From Spirochaetaceae bacterium (GTDB taxonomy: Bacteria > Spirochaetota > Spirochaetia > DSM-27196 > PWMO01), in the NCBI GenBank assembly GCA_007693945.1, contig RECP01000129.1, forward strand, positions 1 through 39,853: DNA of 39,853 nt, read 5' to 3'. The translations under genes were made by a program, and so were the position numbers. Shown in pieces: positions 15,682 to 24,391 of the stretch. Position 1 is the first letter of the stretch. The number at the start of each line of letters is the position of its first letter. Below the pieces are notes generated by a model. That model made no database searches, was not told the origin of the DNA, and worked only from the letters and a program-made list of their open reading frames with translations.

Positions 15682-16899
15682 ATGGAAGCTACAACAACAC
15701 TCGGCGACATATTTCAGAAGTGCCGCGATTTCACCGATGCAGCCACCGTGCGCAACCAGGGACTCTATCCGTATTTTCGTCCGATCGAAGGCTTTGCCGG
15801 TGCACGCGTGATCTCTGAGGGGCGTGAACTGATCATGGCCGGATCCAACAATTATCTGGGCCTGTCACTTGATCCGCGAGTTCGCGAAGCCGCAGTCAAT
15901 GCCGTCATGGATTACGGTGCAAGTTGCTCCGGCTCGCGCTTCATGAATGGAACCCTGAAACTGCACGAAGAACTCGAGGAACGTCTGGCACGGTTTGTCG
16001 ACAAGCCCGCGGCGCTCTGTTTCACTACCGGCTACCAGACCAACCTCGGCGTCATCTCTGCACTCGTCGGTAACGGTGACCACATCATCACCGACAAGCT
16101 CAATCACGCTTCGATCATGGACGGCATCTTCATGTCGCTTGGCATGACCCGCGGGGTCAATGTGCACCGCTTCAAACACAATAACATGGAGCAACTCGAG
16201 CAAATCCTGCAGTCACTGCCGGCCGATGCACCCAAGTTGCTGGTCACCGACGGGGTGTTCAGTATGGAGGGAGACATCGTCAAACTGCCGCAGGTACGCG
16301 CGCTGGCCGAACGCTTCGGGGTTCGGGTATATCTCGATGAAGCACACGCCATCGGCGTGGTCGGCGCAACCGGACGCGGTACGGTTGAGCACTACAATAA
16401 CAGCGCGGCGGCCGATCTGGTGATGTGCACGTTTTCCAAGTCGTTTGGATCGATTGGCGGGTTCGTGGCGGGAAACGAGGATGTCATTGATTTCATCAAG
16501 CATTTCGCACGGCCGCTGATCTTCAGCGCGAGCATGCCGCCGTCCAATCTCGCCGCCGCAATGAAGTCGCTCGAGATCATCGAGACCGAGCCGGAGCGTG
16601 TCACGCGGTTGCAGCAGATAGCTGAGAGAATGCGGCGAGGGTTCACGGACCTCGGCTTCAATATCGGGACATCCGAGACCGCCGTTGTGCCGTTGATCAT
16701 CGGTGACAATCAGAAGACCTTTCGCTTCTGGAAGTACCTCTACGAGAACGGCGTATACGTCAATCCGGTCATCAGTCCGGCTGTACCGCCGAACCGCGCG
16801 CTGATCCGCACCTCGTTTATGGCAATCCACGAAGATTCGGATCTGGATCGAGTGCTGGAGCTCTCCGCCGAGGCTGGAACGGTAGCCGGCATTCTGTAA
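15682..16899 (+). CDS. Serine palmitoyltransferase (alpha-oxoamine synthase family)
   Basis: This 405-aa PLP enzyme of the AONS/KBL/SPT family has GSNNYLGLSLDP near residue 54, the YGASCSGSRFMNGT stretch typical of SPT and relatives, LDEAHAIGVVG (PLP aspartate) and Lys253 in FSKSFGSIGGF forming the Schiff base. Overall it resembles Bacteroidetes SPT (start GLYPYFRPIEG, end NPVISPAVPPNRALIRTSFMA). It would condense serine with an acyl-CoA to 3-ketosphinganine. GAGGAGA precedes the ATG with 5-bp spacing. Glycine C-acetyltransferase (Kbl) or 8-amino-7-oxononanoate synthase (BioF) are alternatives, but the paired KDSR-like gene favours SPT. Confidence 0.82.
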   Translation: MEATTTLGDIFQKCRDFTDAATVRNQGLYPYFRPIEGFAGARVISEGRELIMAGSNNYLGLSLDPRVREAAVNAVMDYGASCSGSRFMNGTLKLHEELEERLARFVDKPAALCFTTGYQTNLGVISALVGNGDHIITDKLNHASIMDGIFMSLGMTRGVNVHRFKHNNMEQLEQILQSLPADAPKLLVTDGVFSMEGDIVKLPQVRALAERFGVRVYLDEAHAIGVVGATGRGTVEHYNNSAAADLVMCTFSKSFGSIGGFVAGNEDVIDFIKHFARPLIFSASMPPSNLAAAMKSLEIIETEPERVTRLQQIAERMRRGFTDLGFNIGTSETAVVPLIIGDNQKTFRFWKYLYENGVYVNPVISPAVPPNRALIRTSFMAIHEDSDLDRVLELSAEAGTVAGIL

Positions 16900-16904
16900 C
16901 GCAA

Positions 16905-16928
16905 CCGCGACGCTCATCCGCGTCGCGG
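16905..16928. terminator. GC-rich hairpin between convergent genes
   Basis: Perfect 9-bp arms CCGCGACGC (16905-16913) and GCGTCGCGG (16920-16928) enclose a 6-base loop directly after the serine palmitoyltransferase stop. No T-run follows on either strand, so it is a hairpin or mRNA 3'-end structure rather than a proven intrinsic terminator. Confidence 0.5.
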
Positions 16929-16933
16929 CGGCT

Positions 16934-17914
16934 TCAGGTAACGGTGACTACAATCTTGCCGCGGACGTGACGACTCTCGCTCAGACTGTGCGCTTCGGCC
17001 ACGTTGCGCAGACCGCTGACCACCGTGGTGTGAACTTTGAGCGTGCCGTCCCCGAGCAACTCGGCGATCTTCTCCAGCTGCCGCTGGTTGGGCTTGACCA
17101 GGATCTTCCTGACCCGCGTCGGCGAGTTGAGACCGGCTTTGCTGTCCCCGGTCAGGAGCGTGACCAGCGTACCACCGCGGGCAAGTCGCTTGAGCGATAA
17201 GGCGCGCGTTTCGCCTCCCACGCTGTCGATGACCACATCCACGTCGTCTATTGTGGTCCACGGTTCATCACCGCCATACGCGTAGACCTCGTGACAGCCG
17301 AGCGAGCGAGCCAACTCGTGGTTGTGCGGGCTGGCGGTTCCGATGACGTAGGCTCCCTTCCAGCGTGCCAGCTGCACCGCGACGTGCCCCACCCCGCCGG
17401 CAGCGGCGTGCACCAGTACGCGATCACCGGATTTGACTTTGGCGGTGTCGAACAGCGCCTGCCACGCCGTGAGGGCCACAAGCGGTACTGCAGCCGCGTC
17501 GCGCAGACTGACTCCGTGCGGTACCCTTACCAGCTGGGTATCGGAGGCAACCACAAACTCGGCGTAGCCGCCGCCGCCGGCCGGGAAGTTGACCATTCCC
17601 ATTACGCGGTCCCCGGGCTGAAACATGGTCACCCGGCGCCCCTGCTGCTCTACCGTGCCGGCCACATCCCAGCCGGGGATAAACGGAAACTGCCTGACGT
17701 GCTGCGCAACCCCCGCGCCGGATCTGGTCTTCCAGTCAACCGGGTTGACCCCTACCGCGGCAACCCGCACCAGCACCTGCTCGTGGGAAGCCTGCGGTAC
17801 GGGCATAGTGCGCGCTTTGAGCACCTCCAGTCCGCCGAATGCGTCAATTGCCACAGCCTGCATCTCAATTGGAGTCGGCAGTTCCCTGTTCTTCTTCTTT
17901 CTGGTGTTAAACAT
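16934..17914 (-). CDS. NAD(P)-dependent MDR oxidoreductase (quinone-oxidoreductase-like)
   Basis: This 326-aa medium-chain dehydrogenase/reductase has a GroES-like N-terminal fold (NPVDWKTRSG, FIPGWDVAGTVEQQG) and a Rossmann domain with the VHAAAGGVGHVAVQLARWKGA nucleotide-binding loop (split here). The catalytic-zinc cysteine is absent, so it belongs to the zinc-free quinone oxidoreductase/enoyl reductase branch. The chosen ATG (17914) has TGAGG 5 bp upstream; a second ATG at codon 18 would remove a Lys/Arg-rich start and matches where most homologues begin. It converges with the palmitoyltransferase and is followed upstream by a CDP-alcohol phosphotransferase gene on the same strand (41-bp gap). 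Substrate unknown. Confidence 0.85.
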   Translation of the reverse strand: MFNTRKKKNRELPTPIEMQAVAIDAFGGLEVLKARTMPVPQASHEQVLVRVAAVGVNPVDWKTRSGAGVAQHVRQFPFIPGWDVAGTVEQQGRRVTMFQPGDRVMGMVNFPAGGGGYAEFVVASDTQLVRVPHGVSLRDAAAVPLVALTAWQALFDTAKVKSGDRVLVHAAAGGVGHVAVQLARWKGAYVIGTASPHNHELARSLGCHEVYAYGGDEPWTTIDDVDVVIDSVGGETRALSLKRLARGGTLVTLLTGDSKAGLNSPTRVRKILVKPNQRQLEKIAELLGDGTLKVHTTVVSGLRNVAEAHSLSESRHVRGKIVVTVT

Positions 17915-17955
17915 AGTGCCTCACAAGACTACAGGAGTGGGGCAGGCCTTGGCAA

Positions 17956-18564
17956 TCACAGACTGCGCATCGCCCAGCGGACGCGCTGCGCGATACCGAC
18001 AATAATCGCACCACCCATCACGGCAAACAGGAGAGCCGCGTGTTGCGGCAACAGCAGCGCCAGACTGTAGATCACGATTGTCTCGCTGCCCTCCACAAGC
18101 CCCGCCGGCATCGCTATCGAAGTCAGCCTACCACTCTCTCGCAACGTCTGCCTCCGTTTCTCGATCAGCGCCGACAGGTAGAGCCACGAGGTGATATTGA
18201 CGTAGTAGAGCGCCAGCAGCACCGTCACAACCAGCAGCAACCCGCGTTCACCGCGCTGGAGCGCCAGCGCAATCGGGATAGCGCTGTATATGACCACATC
18301 CAGCAGCAGATCGAGATAGCCGCCGAGGTCACTCTGGGCGCCGGTCAACCGCGCAACCGTACCATCGAGTCCGTCCAGCGCTCTGTTGCAGAGCCACAGG
18401 GTCAGCGCGATACCGTACGCGCCCGCCCCGGCAGCTACGGCCGCGGCCAGACCGACAGGCACGGCAGCCACCGTGATTGCCGTAGGATGTATTCTACGTC
18501 CGATCAGCCGTGCGACCGGTGTTGTGATGCGCTCCTTGAAGCCGCGCAGCGATGTGTCGAACAC
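17956..18564 (-). CDS. CDP-alcohol phosphatidyltransferase family membrane enzyme
   Basis: This 202-aa integral membrane protein has about six hydrophobic segments and the complete CDP-alcohol phosphotransferase signature D-G-x2-A-R-x8-G-x3-D-x3-D (Asp67 to Asp89). The family moves an alcohol phosphate from a CDP-alcohol to a lipid or polyol acceptor (PgsA, PssA, phosphatidylinositol-type and other synthases). The substrate cannot be read from sequence. Its place next to two sphingolipid-type genes makes a role in a sphingolipid or unusual phospholipid head group possible, but the transcription directions differ. The start is GTG at 18564 with only a weak GAGTGAG upstream. Confidence 0.85.
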   Translation of the reverse strand: MFDTSLRGFKERITTPVARLIGRRIHPTAITVAAVPVGLAAAVAAGAGAYGIALTLWLCNRALDGLDGTVARLTGAQSDLGGYLDLLLDVVIYSAIPIALALQRGERGLLLVVTVLLALYYVNITSWLYLSALIEKRRQTLRESGRLTSIAMPAGLVEGSETIVIYSLALLLPQHAALLFAVMGGAIIVGIAQRVRWAMRSL

Positions 18565-18628
18565 GGCTCACTCTACGGGTCACAGAGCCAACCGTCAAGC
18601 GATCATCACAAAAAGCTGTCTAAAACAG

Positions 18629-18657
18629 GAAACAATAGCGCGCTTCGGTAGTATATT
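18629..18657 (+). promoter_or_regulatory. Weak promoter candidate for the msrB-like gene
   Basis: A good TATATT -10 (18652-18657) is preceded at 17 bp by only a partial -35 (GAAACA, 18629-18634). The start would fall near 18664, just before the AGGGAGG ribosome site. A TTGACA at 18659-18664 has no usable -10 before the gene. Confidence 0.3.
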
Positions 18658-18682
18658 GTTGACATTGATCAGGGAGGTTTGC

Positions 18683-19282
18683 ATGAACGGAAAGGTTCGC
18701 GCTATTGCCGGCTTCACAGCCGTGGCGGCGCTTCTGGCAGTCGGGGTACTTCACGTCTTTGCATCGGGTCAGTCGGAGAGCGAGACCGTTCCGGCCGCAC
18801 AGGTGTCCGAGTCCGCGCAGCAGGGATACCCGATCGAGCTGACCGAAGAACAGTGGCGTGAGCGGCTCACCGATTTTGAATACTATATTCTGCGTGAGAA
18901 GGGGACCGAGCGGGCCTTCACCGGGGAGTATGACGGCTTCTATGAGCCCGGCATCTACTACTCGCGCGCCACCGGACAACCGCTCTTCAGTTCGGAGCAC
19001 AAGTATGATTCACGTACCGGCTGGCCGAGCTTCTGGCAGCCCATTGACCCCGACGCGGTACGCTACAAGAACGACGACTCGCTGTGGATGCGCCGGATCG
19101 AGGTAGTCGACAGCTCCAGTGGTTCACACCTCGGTCACGTGTTTTCGGACGGACCCGAGCCAACCGGGCTTCGTTACTGCATTAACTCCGCGGCACTGCT
19201 GTTCGTGCCCGAGGGTGCCGAACCGCCACCGCTGGTAGCAGACTACCTGGTGCGCTTCGCGCAGGACAGCGATTCCGACTGA
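18683..19282 (+). CDS. msrB: Exported peptide-methionine (R)-S-oxide reductase (MsrB)
   Basis: This 199-aa protein has an N-terminal signal peptide (MNGKVR... hydrophobic core to about residue 28, ASG cleavage) followed by an MsrB domain: FTGEYDGFYEPGIYYSRATGQPLF, TGWPSFWQPI, HLGHVFSDGPEPTGLRYCINS (each given in part). The catalytic Cys is in RYCINS. The two zinc-binding CxxC pairs of many MsrB proteins are missing, as is an obvious resolving Cys, so it is a zinc-free one-Cys form needing an external reductant. It would repair oxidised methionine in envelope proteins. AGGGAGG lies 5 bp before the ATG. The in-frame sequence upstream of 18683 is not family-like. Confidence 0.88.
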   Translation: MNGKVRAIAGFTAVAALLAVGVLHVFASGQSESETVPAAQVSESAQQGYPIELTEEQWRERLTDFEYYILREKGTERAFTGEYDGFYEPGIYYSRATGQPLFSSEHKYDSRTGWPSFWQPIDPDAVRYKNDDSLWMRRIEVVDSSSGSHLGHVFSDGPEPTGLRYCINSAALLFVPEGAEPPPLVADYLVRFAQDSDSD

Positions 19283-19315
19283 TTGTTGTCCCGCCTGGTG
19301 CCTTTCCCTCCCGGT

Positions 19316-19341
19316 TGTAGTACATTGAAACTGTAGTACAT
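19316..19341 (+). promoter_or_regulatory. Two operator-like TGTAGTACAT copies upstream of the peptide ABC operon
   Basis: TGTAGTACAT occurs at 19316-19325 and again at 19332-19341, one and a half helical turns apart (16 bp). Each contains the small palindrome TGTA-N-TACA. An AT-rich -10-like stretch (TATATT at 19357-19362, or TTATAC just after) follows about 15 bp downstream, so the repeats sit over the -35 region. This looks like a regulator binding site; the regulator is unknown. Confidence 0.5.
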
Positions 19342-19387
19342 CGAGGCGAGTGTTGTTATATTTATACGTAACGCTGGAGGGGAATAG

Positions 19388-21226
19388 ATGGCGGCAACAA
19401 AGACAAGACGCTCGCTCGCAGGCCTGGCCGCCGCGGCTGCGGTTGCGGTCATGGTGGTCGTGGCATGCGGCGGCCGGGAGGAATTGACTGAGGACGAGGC
19501 GCTTGCACTACGTGCTCAGCGTCGTGATGAGATCCTGCAGGGGACGGTCGAGCGGCACGGCGGCGAAGAGTTCGCTCCCGGTGTGGTTGGGGGAACGTGG
19601 ACCGCTTCGATCAATAATGACCCGCGAACGTTCAACACCCTGACCGCACGCGACGGCGACAGCGGTACGGTGATTAGCGGACTGTTCGACTACCTTGCCG
19701 ACTACGACGCCTACAAGCGCGAATGGAAACCCAACCTCGCGTCGTTTGAGATTGAAGCTGATGAAGCCCGTGATGAGATGCGAGTCGTGTTTACCCTGCG
19801 CGAGGACCTCTACTGGACAACGCCGGGACAGGCGCGCGAAGAGGGAGTCAAGGTCACCTCGGATGACGTCATATTCTGGTACAATGAGATCAACGGTGAT
19901 CCCGAGCTTCAGCAGCCCGGGTATGCGCAGCAGTTCATAGAAATGCCCGACGGCAGCCGCGGGCGAATCCGGATCGAGCGGATTGACGATCGCCGGTTTG
20001 CCTTTGTGTATCCGCGCGTTGTGGCCGAGCCGGTGCTTTCGAGCAATATGATTTTCGGGCCACGGTACGTGTACGAGCCGGCCAAGCAGGAGGGCGGTGT
20101 TGAGGCTGTCCTCAACCTGTTCAGTGTCGATACCGACGTGCGGACTATTCCCTCCATCGGGCAGTACCACATCGTGGAGTACAACCCGGGCGTCCGTGTG
20201 GTGCTCAATCGCAACCCGAACTACTGGAAAACCGATGACGAAGGCACCACGCTGCCCTACATAGAGCGCCTGATCTTTCGCGTTGTGCCTGACCGCAACA
20301 CCGAGTACCTGCTGTTTCGCGACGGGAGCAAGGATTCGTACACTCCGCGACCTGAGGACCTCGAGGAGCTCATAACCGCGCGCGATCGTGACTACACCGT
20401 CTACGACGGTGGCCAGGCGCTCGGTTCATCCTTCATCACCTTCAACCAGAATCCGCGCAACATGAACCCGGTTGTGTACAGCTGGTTCATCCAGACCGAG
20501 TTCCGACAGGCGATGAGCAGTCTGCTCAACCGCGATCGGATCGCCGCTCAGGTCTACCGCGGGCTTGCAAAGCCGGCCGAGCATTTCTTCGCCACGGCCA
20601 ACCCGATGTTCGACCCCGATATCAGACTGCAGTACACGTTCAACCCTGAGCGGGCCGTTGAACTGCTTGCATCGATCGCCATAACGCGCGGCCCGGACGG
20701 ATTGATGTACGACGCCGATGGTAATCACATCGAGTTCACGATGAACGTTGGCGTCGAAAACGAAATCTGGGTCGACATCATGAACATCTTTGCGGATGAA
20801 TTGAGTGAGGTCGGCATCACGGCACGGATTCGGCCGATCGATTTTCAGAACCTGGTTGAGCGACTGACTTCGACATACGATTGGGAGGTCGTTGGGGTAG
20901 CGCTGGGCGTCAACTACTGGCCCTCCAGCGGCAGCAATGTCTGGCAGTCCAGCGGCAACTTCCACCTGTGGCACCCGCTGCAGGAGAGCCCGGCTACTGA
21001 ATGGGAGACCCGCGTTGATTATCTCTACAATGAGGGCCGTTTCACCATTGATCCCGAGCGCCGCAAGGAGATCTACGACGAGTATCAGCGCATTCTGCTC
21101 AGCGAACTGCCGGTAATGTACATCGTACATCCGCTGTCGTTTCTGGCGGTCAGGGACCGTTGGGACAACGTCTACTACGACACGCTGGGAGGGTTCCAGC
21201 TGGAGTACGTGTTTCTTAAGCAATGA
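19388..21226 (+). CDS. Peptide/opine-type ABC transporter substrate-binding lipoprotein
   Basis: This 612-aa protein is a family 5 extracellular solute-binding protein (OppA/DppA-like). A lipoprotein signal peptide ends in VVVAC with lipidated Cys27. The mature part carries the family's early signature (GTWTASINNDPRTFNTLTA, YLADYDAYKREWKPNLA, in part) and FTLREDLYWTTPGQ. It would bind oligopeptides, or possibly oligosaccharides or other solutes, outside the membrane. GGAGGGG lies 5 bp before the ATG. Its stop overlaps the next permease start (ATGA), so five genes (binding protein, two permeases, two ATPases) form one operon. Confidence 0.92.
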   Translation: MAATKTRRSLAGLAAAAAVAVMVVVACGGREELTEDEALALRAQRRDEILQGTVERHGGEEFAPGVVGGTWTASINNDPRTFNTLTARDGDSGTVISGLFDYLADYDAYKREWKPNLASFEIEADEARDEMRVVFTLREDLYWTTPGQAREEGVKVTSDDVIFWYNEINGDPELQQPGYAQQFIEMPDGSRGRIRIERIDDRRFAFVYPRVVAEPVLSSNMIFGPRYVYEPAKQEGGVEAVLNLFSVDTDVRTIPSIGQYHIVEYNPGVRVVLNRNPNYWKTDDEGTTLPYIERLIFRVVPDRNTEYLLFRDGSKDSYTPRPEDLEELITARDRDYTVYDGGQALGSSFITFNQNPRNMNPVVYSWFIQTEFRQAMSSLLNRDRIAAQVYRGLAKPAEHFFATANPMFDPDIRLQYTFNPERAVELLASIAITRGPDGLMYDADGNHIEFTMNVGVENEIWVDIMNIFADELSEVGITARIRPIDFQNLVERLTSTYDWEVVGVALGVNYWPSSGSNVWQSSGNFHLWHPLQESPATEWETRVDYLYNEGRFTIDPERRKEIYDEYQRILLSELPVMYIVHPLSFLAVRDRWDNVYYDTLGGFQLEYVFLKQ

Positions 21227-22311
21227 CCGGTTTCAAGCACCAGCTTAAGCGAGTCATGACTCGACTGTTGGCGCCTTACGCGCGGCTGCGCGCGAAGCAC
21301 CCGTTGCTGACCTTCATCCTCGGCCGTGTTGGTGCCATGGGAACCATGCTGTTCATGCTCGGTCTGGCGGTGTTCTTCCTGATGTCATTGACTCCCGGCG
21401 ACATCGTCGACAACTACGTGCGCAGCCAGATGCTGATGTCGCAGGACTTCCGCCAGGCGGACAACATCTACACCGAAGAGGCAATCGCCCAAATGCGTGC
21501 ACGACTCGGCCTTGACCAGCCGTTCTACGTGCAGTACGGACGCTGGCTGCGTCAGGTATTTGTCGAGCGGGATCTGGGACGTACGATGATCTCGCGCGCA
21601 CCGGTACTCTTCCTGATCCGTGACCGCATGGTCAACTCGCTGATCCTGAACCTCATCTCGCTGTTCTTTCTGACGATTATCTCGTTTATACTGGGCATCT
21701 ATTTCTCGTCCAAAGTCGGCACGCGGGTGGATATCATCGCGACGTTCGTTGCGCTGTTTCTGCACGCCTTCCCCGGCATCCTGCTGTTGATTCTGTTGCA
21801 GTTGTTTGCCTCCGCCAGCGGGCTCTTCCCGATCACCGCCTACCCGCCGTTTCCGTTCTCCGAAGACCCGCTGCGGTTCAGCTTCAGCTACGTCTATCAC
21901 ATATTTCTGCCGTTGTTGGGCGCCTTCCTGGGGGGTATCGGCGGCACGATGCGCATGATTCGCGCCACCATGCTCGATCAGCTCGGTCAGCCGTACATCA
22001 CATCAATTCGCTCACGGGGCGTAAACGAGCGGCGGGTCTATCTGGCACATGCGTTTCGTAATACTCTCAACCCCTACATCACCTCCAGCGCCAACCTTTT
22101 TGCCAGCCTCTTTTCGGGCTCCCTGATTCTCGAGATCATCTTCTCCTACCCCGGAATAGGCCGTTTGATGTACGAGGCGGTACGGCAGGAAGACATCAAC
22201 CTTGTCCTGACGAACATCATGTTCATAAGCTTCCTGGTCCTGCTCGGGATGATCGTGGCCGACATTCTGCTGGCGCTGGTCGATCCGCGAATACGGTACG
22301 GCAAGACATGA
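21223..22311 (+). CDS. Peptide-type ABC transporter permease (OppB-like)
   Basis: This 362-aa inner-membrane permease has six or more hydrophobic segments. An N-terminal TM region (about 30-60) precedes the characteristic FLMSLTPGD start and the LGLDQPFYVQYGRWL motif; the C-terminal EAA-like loop is YITSIRSRGVNERRVYLAHA. It is the first of two channel subunits. It overlaps the upstream gene by 4 bp and the downstream one by 4 bp. The N-terminal cytosolic extension of about 30 residues is longer than in classic OppB. Confidence 0.93.
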   Translation: MTGFKHQLKRVMTRLLAPYARLRAKHPLLTFILGRVGAMGTMLFMLGLAVFFLMSLTPGDIVDNYVRSQMLMSQDFRQADNIYTEEAIAQMRARLGLDQPFYVQYGRWLRQVFVERDLGRTMISRAPVLFLIRDRMVNSLILNLISLFFLTIISFILGIYFSSKVGTRVDIIATFVALFLHAFPGILLLILLQLFASASGLFPITAYPPFPFSEDPLRFSFSYVYHIFLPLLGAFLGGIGGTMRMIRATMLDQLGQPYITSIRSRGVNERRVYLAHAFRNTLNPYITSSANLFASLFSGSLILEIIFSYPGIGRLMYEAVRQEDINLVLTNIMFISFLVLLGMIVADILLALVDPRIRYGKT

Positions 22312-23411
22312 AGCGGTTCTTCGGCAGCATTCGCAAGCGTCCCGTAGCGCTCGTTTCGGTGATCATCCTGGCGCTACTGTACGGCTCGATGATCCTGGCC
22401 GAGCTGCTCACGCCCTACACCCCGGCAACCGTTTTCCGGAATCACAACTATCATCCGCCAAACGTGCGGCTCTACTCTCCGGAGCTCGGTTTTCGACCGC
22501 AGATTCAGCGACACGTGCTGGTTGATGAGATTAACTGGCGCTACGCTCCTATCCGCGGCGAATACACACCAATCCGCTTTCTTGTGCGGGGACCACGCTA
22601 CCGCATGTGGGGGCTGTTTGAAACCGATATCCATCTCTTCGGCACCAACCGGCCGTATGCCGACGACGGCCGTACGTGGTCCGACGGCGGCAGGACCTAT
22701 CCGGTATTTCTGTTCGGAGCCGACCATCTGGGCCGTGACCTCTACACCCGCGTGCTGCACGGGTCGCGAATCTCGTTGACAATCGGTTTTATCGGTATCA
22801 CGATATCGCTCACGCTGGCTATCATTCTCGGTGGTCTTGCCGGCTACTACGGCGGTTTTCTTGACTGGCTGGTGATGCGGATCGCAGAGTTCTTCATCCT
22901 GATACCGGGGTTGTATCTGATCCTGTTTCTGCGATCAGTCCTTTCGCGCGACATGGACTCCGGACAGTCGTTTATCCTGATCACCGTCATTCTCTCTTTC
23001 GTAGGGTGGCCCGGCAGCGCACGACTGATCCGCGGCCTGGTGCACAGCATCAAGCGTGAAGACTTCATCACCGCCGCACAGTTGCAGGGGATCCCGGCGC
23101 TGGTGATCGTTTTCAGGCAGATCATCCCGCAGATGGCGTCTATTCTGATCGTCAGCATCACGCTCGGTATCCCGGGGTTCATTCTGGGCGAAACCGTGCT
23201 TTCCTATCTGGGGCTCGGGATCATAGACCCGGCGGTCAGTTGGGGCTCCTTGTTGAACCGCCAGATTGCGTCGCTTGCCAATCTGCGCAACTACCCGTGG
23301 TTCATGTATCCCGGGCTGTTTCTGCTGTTGACCACGCTTTCATTCAATTTTCTGGGGGATCTGTTGCGTGATGTGCTCGACCCCTACTATCGGGAGAAGA
23401 AGATCCAGTGA
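22308..23411 (+). CDS. Peptide-type ABC transporter permease (OppC-like) with long periplasmic insert
   Basis: This 367-aa permease starts with one TM helix (about residues 12-33), followed by a roughly 100-residue hydrophilic region that should lie outside the membrane, then the LFGADHLGRDLYTRVLHGSRISL motif (given in part) marking the core domain and five more TM helices with the EAA loop (FITAAQLQGIPALVIVFRQI). The insert is longer than in E. coli OppC and resembles the extended loop of YejE-type permeases. It pairs with the permease before it. Confidence 0.92.
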   Translation: MKRFFGSIRKRPVALVSVIILALLYGSMILAELLTPYTPATVFRNHNYHPPNVRLYSPELGFRPQIQRHVLVDEINWRYAPIRGEYTPIRFLVRGPRYRMWGLFETDIHLFGTNRPYADDGRTWSDGGRTYPVFLFGADHLGRDLYTRVLHGSRISLTIGFIGITISLTLAIILGGLAGYYGGFLDWLVMRIAEFFILIPGLYLILFLRSVLSRDMDSGQSFILITVILSFVGWPGSARLIRGLVHSIKREDFITAAQLQGIPALVIVFRQIIPQMASILIVSITLGIPGFILGETVLSYLGLGIIDPAVSWGSLLNRQIASLANLRNYPWFMYPGLFLLLTTLSFNFLGDLLRDVLDPYYREKKIQ

Positions 23412-24388
23412 CGCTGCTCGAGATCGACAACCTGCAGATCGATTTTGCGACATCCGGCGGCACGCTTCACGCGGTTCGCGGTACATCAATGGATGTACGA
23501 GAAGGCGAGATAGTCGGAATCGTGGGCGAGAGCGGCTCGGGCAAGAGCGTGACGGCTTCCGCGATACTGCGATTACTGCCCGGCAACGGAATCCACAGTG
23601 GCGGCGATATCCGCTACCGCGGCCGGTCGGTATTCTCGCTGAGCGCCGGCGAGTTGCGAGCGTTTCGCGGCGCCGAGGTCAGTATGATCTTCCAGGAACC
23701 CGGGCGCTCGTTTGACCCGATCTACTCGGTCGGCAAGGCGATGGCCGAAACGCTGCGTGCGCATAACGGTGACCTGTCGGATGAGTCGGTACAGCGACGT
23801 TCGATAGAATTGCTGCAGGAGGTCAACGTACCGCAGCCGGCCGAGCGGCTGGTCAACTTCCCGCACCAGTTTTCCGGCGGCCTGCTGCAGAGAATCATGA
23901 TTGCGCTGGCGTTGGCCTCAGACCCCCGGCTGCTGATTGCTGACGAACCTACCACTGCGCTTGACGTGACTATCCAGGCCGGCATCATGGATCTGCTGCT
24001 GCGATTGCGCCGGGAGCGAAACCTCGCCATTCTTTTCATTACCCACAACCTGGCGCTGATTTCTCAGATCGCCGACCGCCTTATGGTAATGTACGGCGGC
24101 ATGGTACTCGAACACGGCAAAACCGCCGACGTACTCTCGGCCCCGCGCCACCCCTATTCGCGAGCGCTGCTGAATTCGATACTAAGCTTCGGCAAGCACT
24201 ATAGTCGCGACCCGCTGCAGACCATCAAGGGCAGCGTTCCCAATCCGTACCGGCCCGAGCCCGGCTGCCCTTTTGCGCCTCGCTGTCCGCTGGCACACGC
24301 CGAGTGCACCCGAACAGCGCCGCCGCTGGTGGAGGAGGGCCCGGCCGGCCACGGCCATCGCTGTATCATTCCGGGGGTCAAGGAGTAG
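23408..24388 (+). CDS. Peptide-type ABC transporter ATPase (OppD-like)
   Basis: This 326-aa ATPase has Walker A GESGSGKS, signature FSGGLLQR (unusual Leu-Leu where MRQR/QRQR is common), Walker B LLIADEPTTALD and the switch His in ITHN. The C-terminal oligopeptide/dipeptide domain carries the Cys-rich PGCPFAPRCPLAHAEC pattern plus a later Cys, typical of OppD/DppD. The start is GTG at 23408, overlapping the permease stop by 4 bp. Confidence 0.94.
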   Translation: MTLLEIDNLQIDFATSGGTLHAVRGTSMDVREGEIVGIVGESGSGKSVTASAILRLLPGNGIHSGGDIRYRGRSVFSLSAGELRAFRGAEVSMIFQEPGRSFDPIYSVGKAMAETLRAHNGDLSDESVQRRSIELLQEVNVPQPAERLVNFPHQFSGGLLQRIMIALALASDPRLLIADEPTTALDVTIQAGIMDLLLRLRRERNLAILFITHNLALISQIADRLMVMYGGMVLEHGKTADVLSAPRHPYSRALLNSILSFGKHYSRDPLQTIKGSVPNPYRPEPGCPFAPRCPLAHAECTRTAPPLVEEGPAGHGHRCIIPGVKE

Positions 24389-24391
24389 CCG

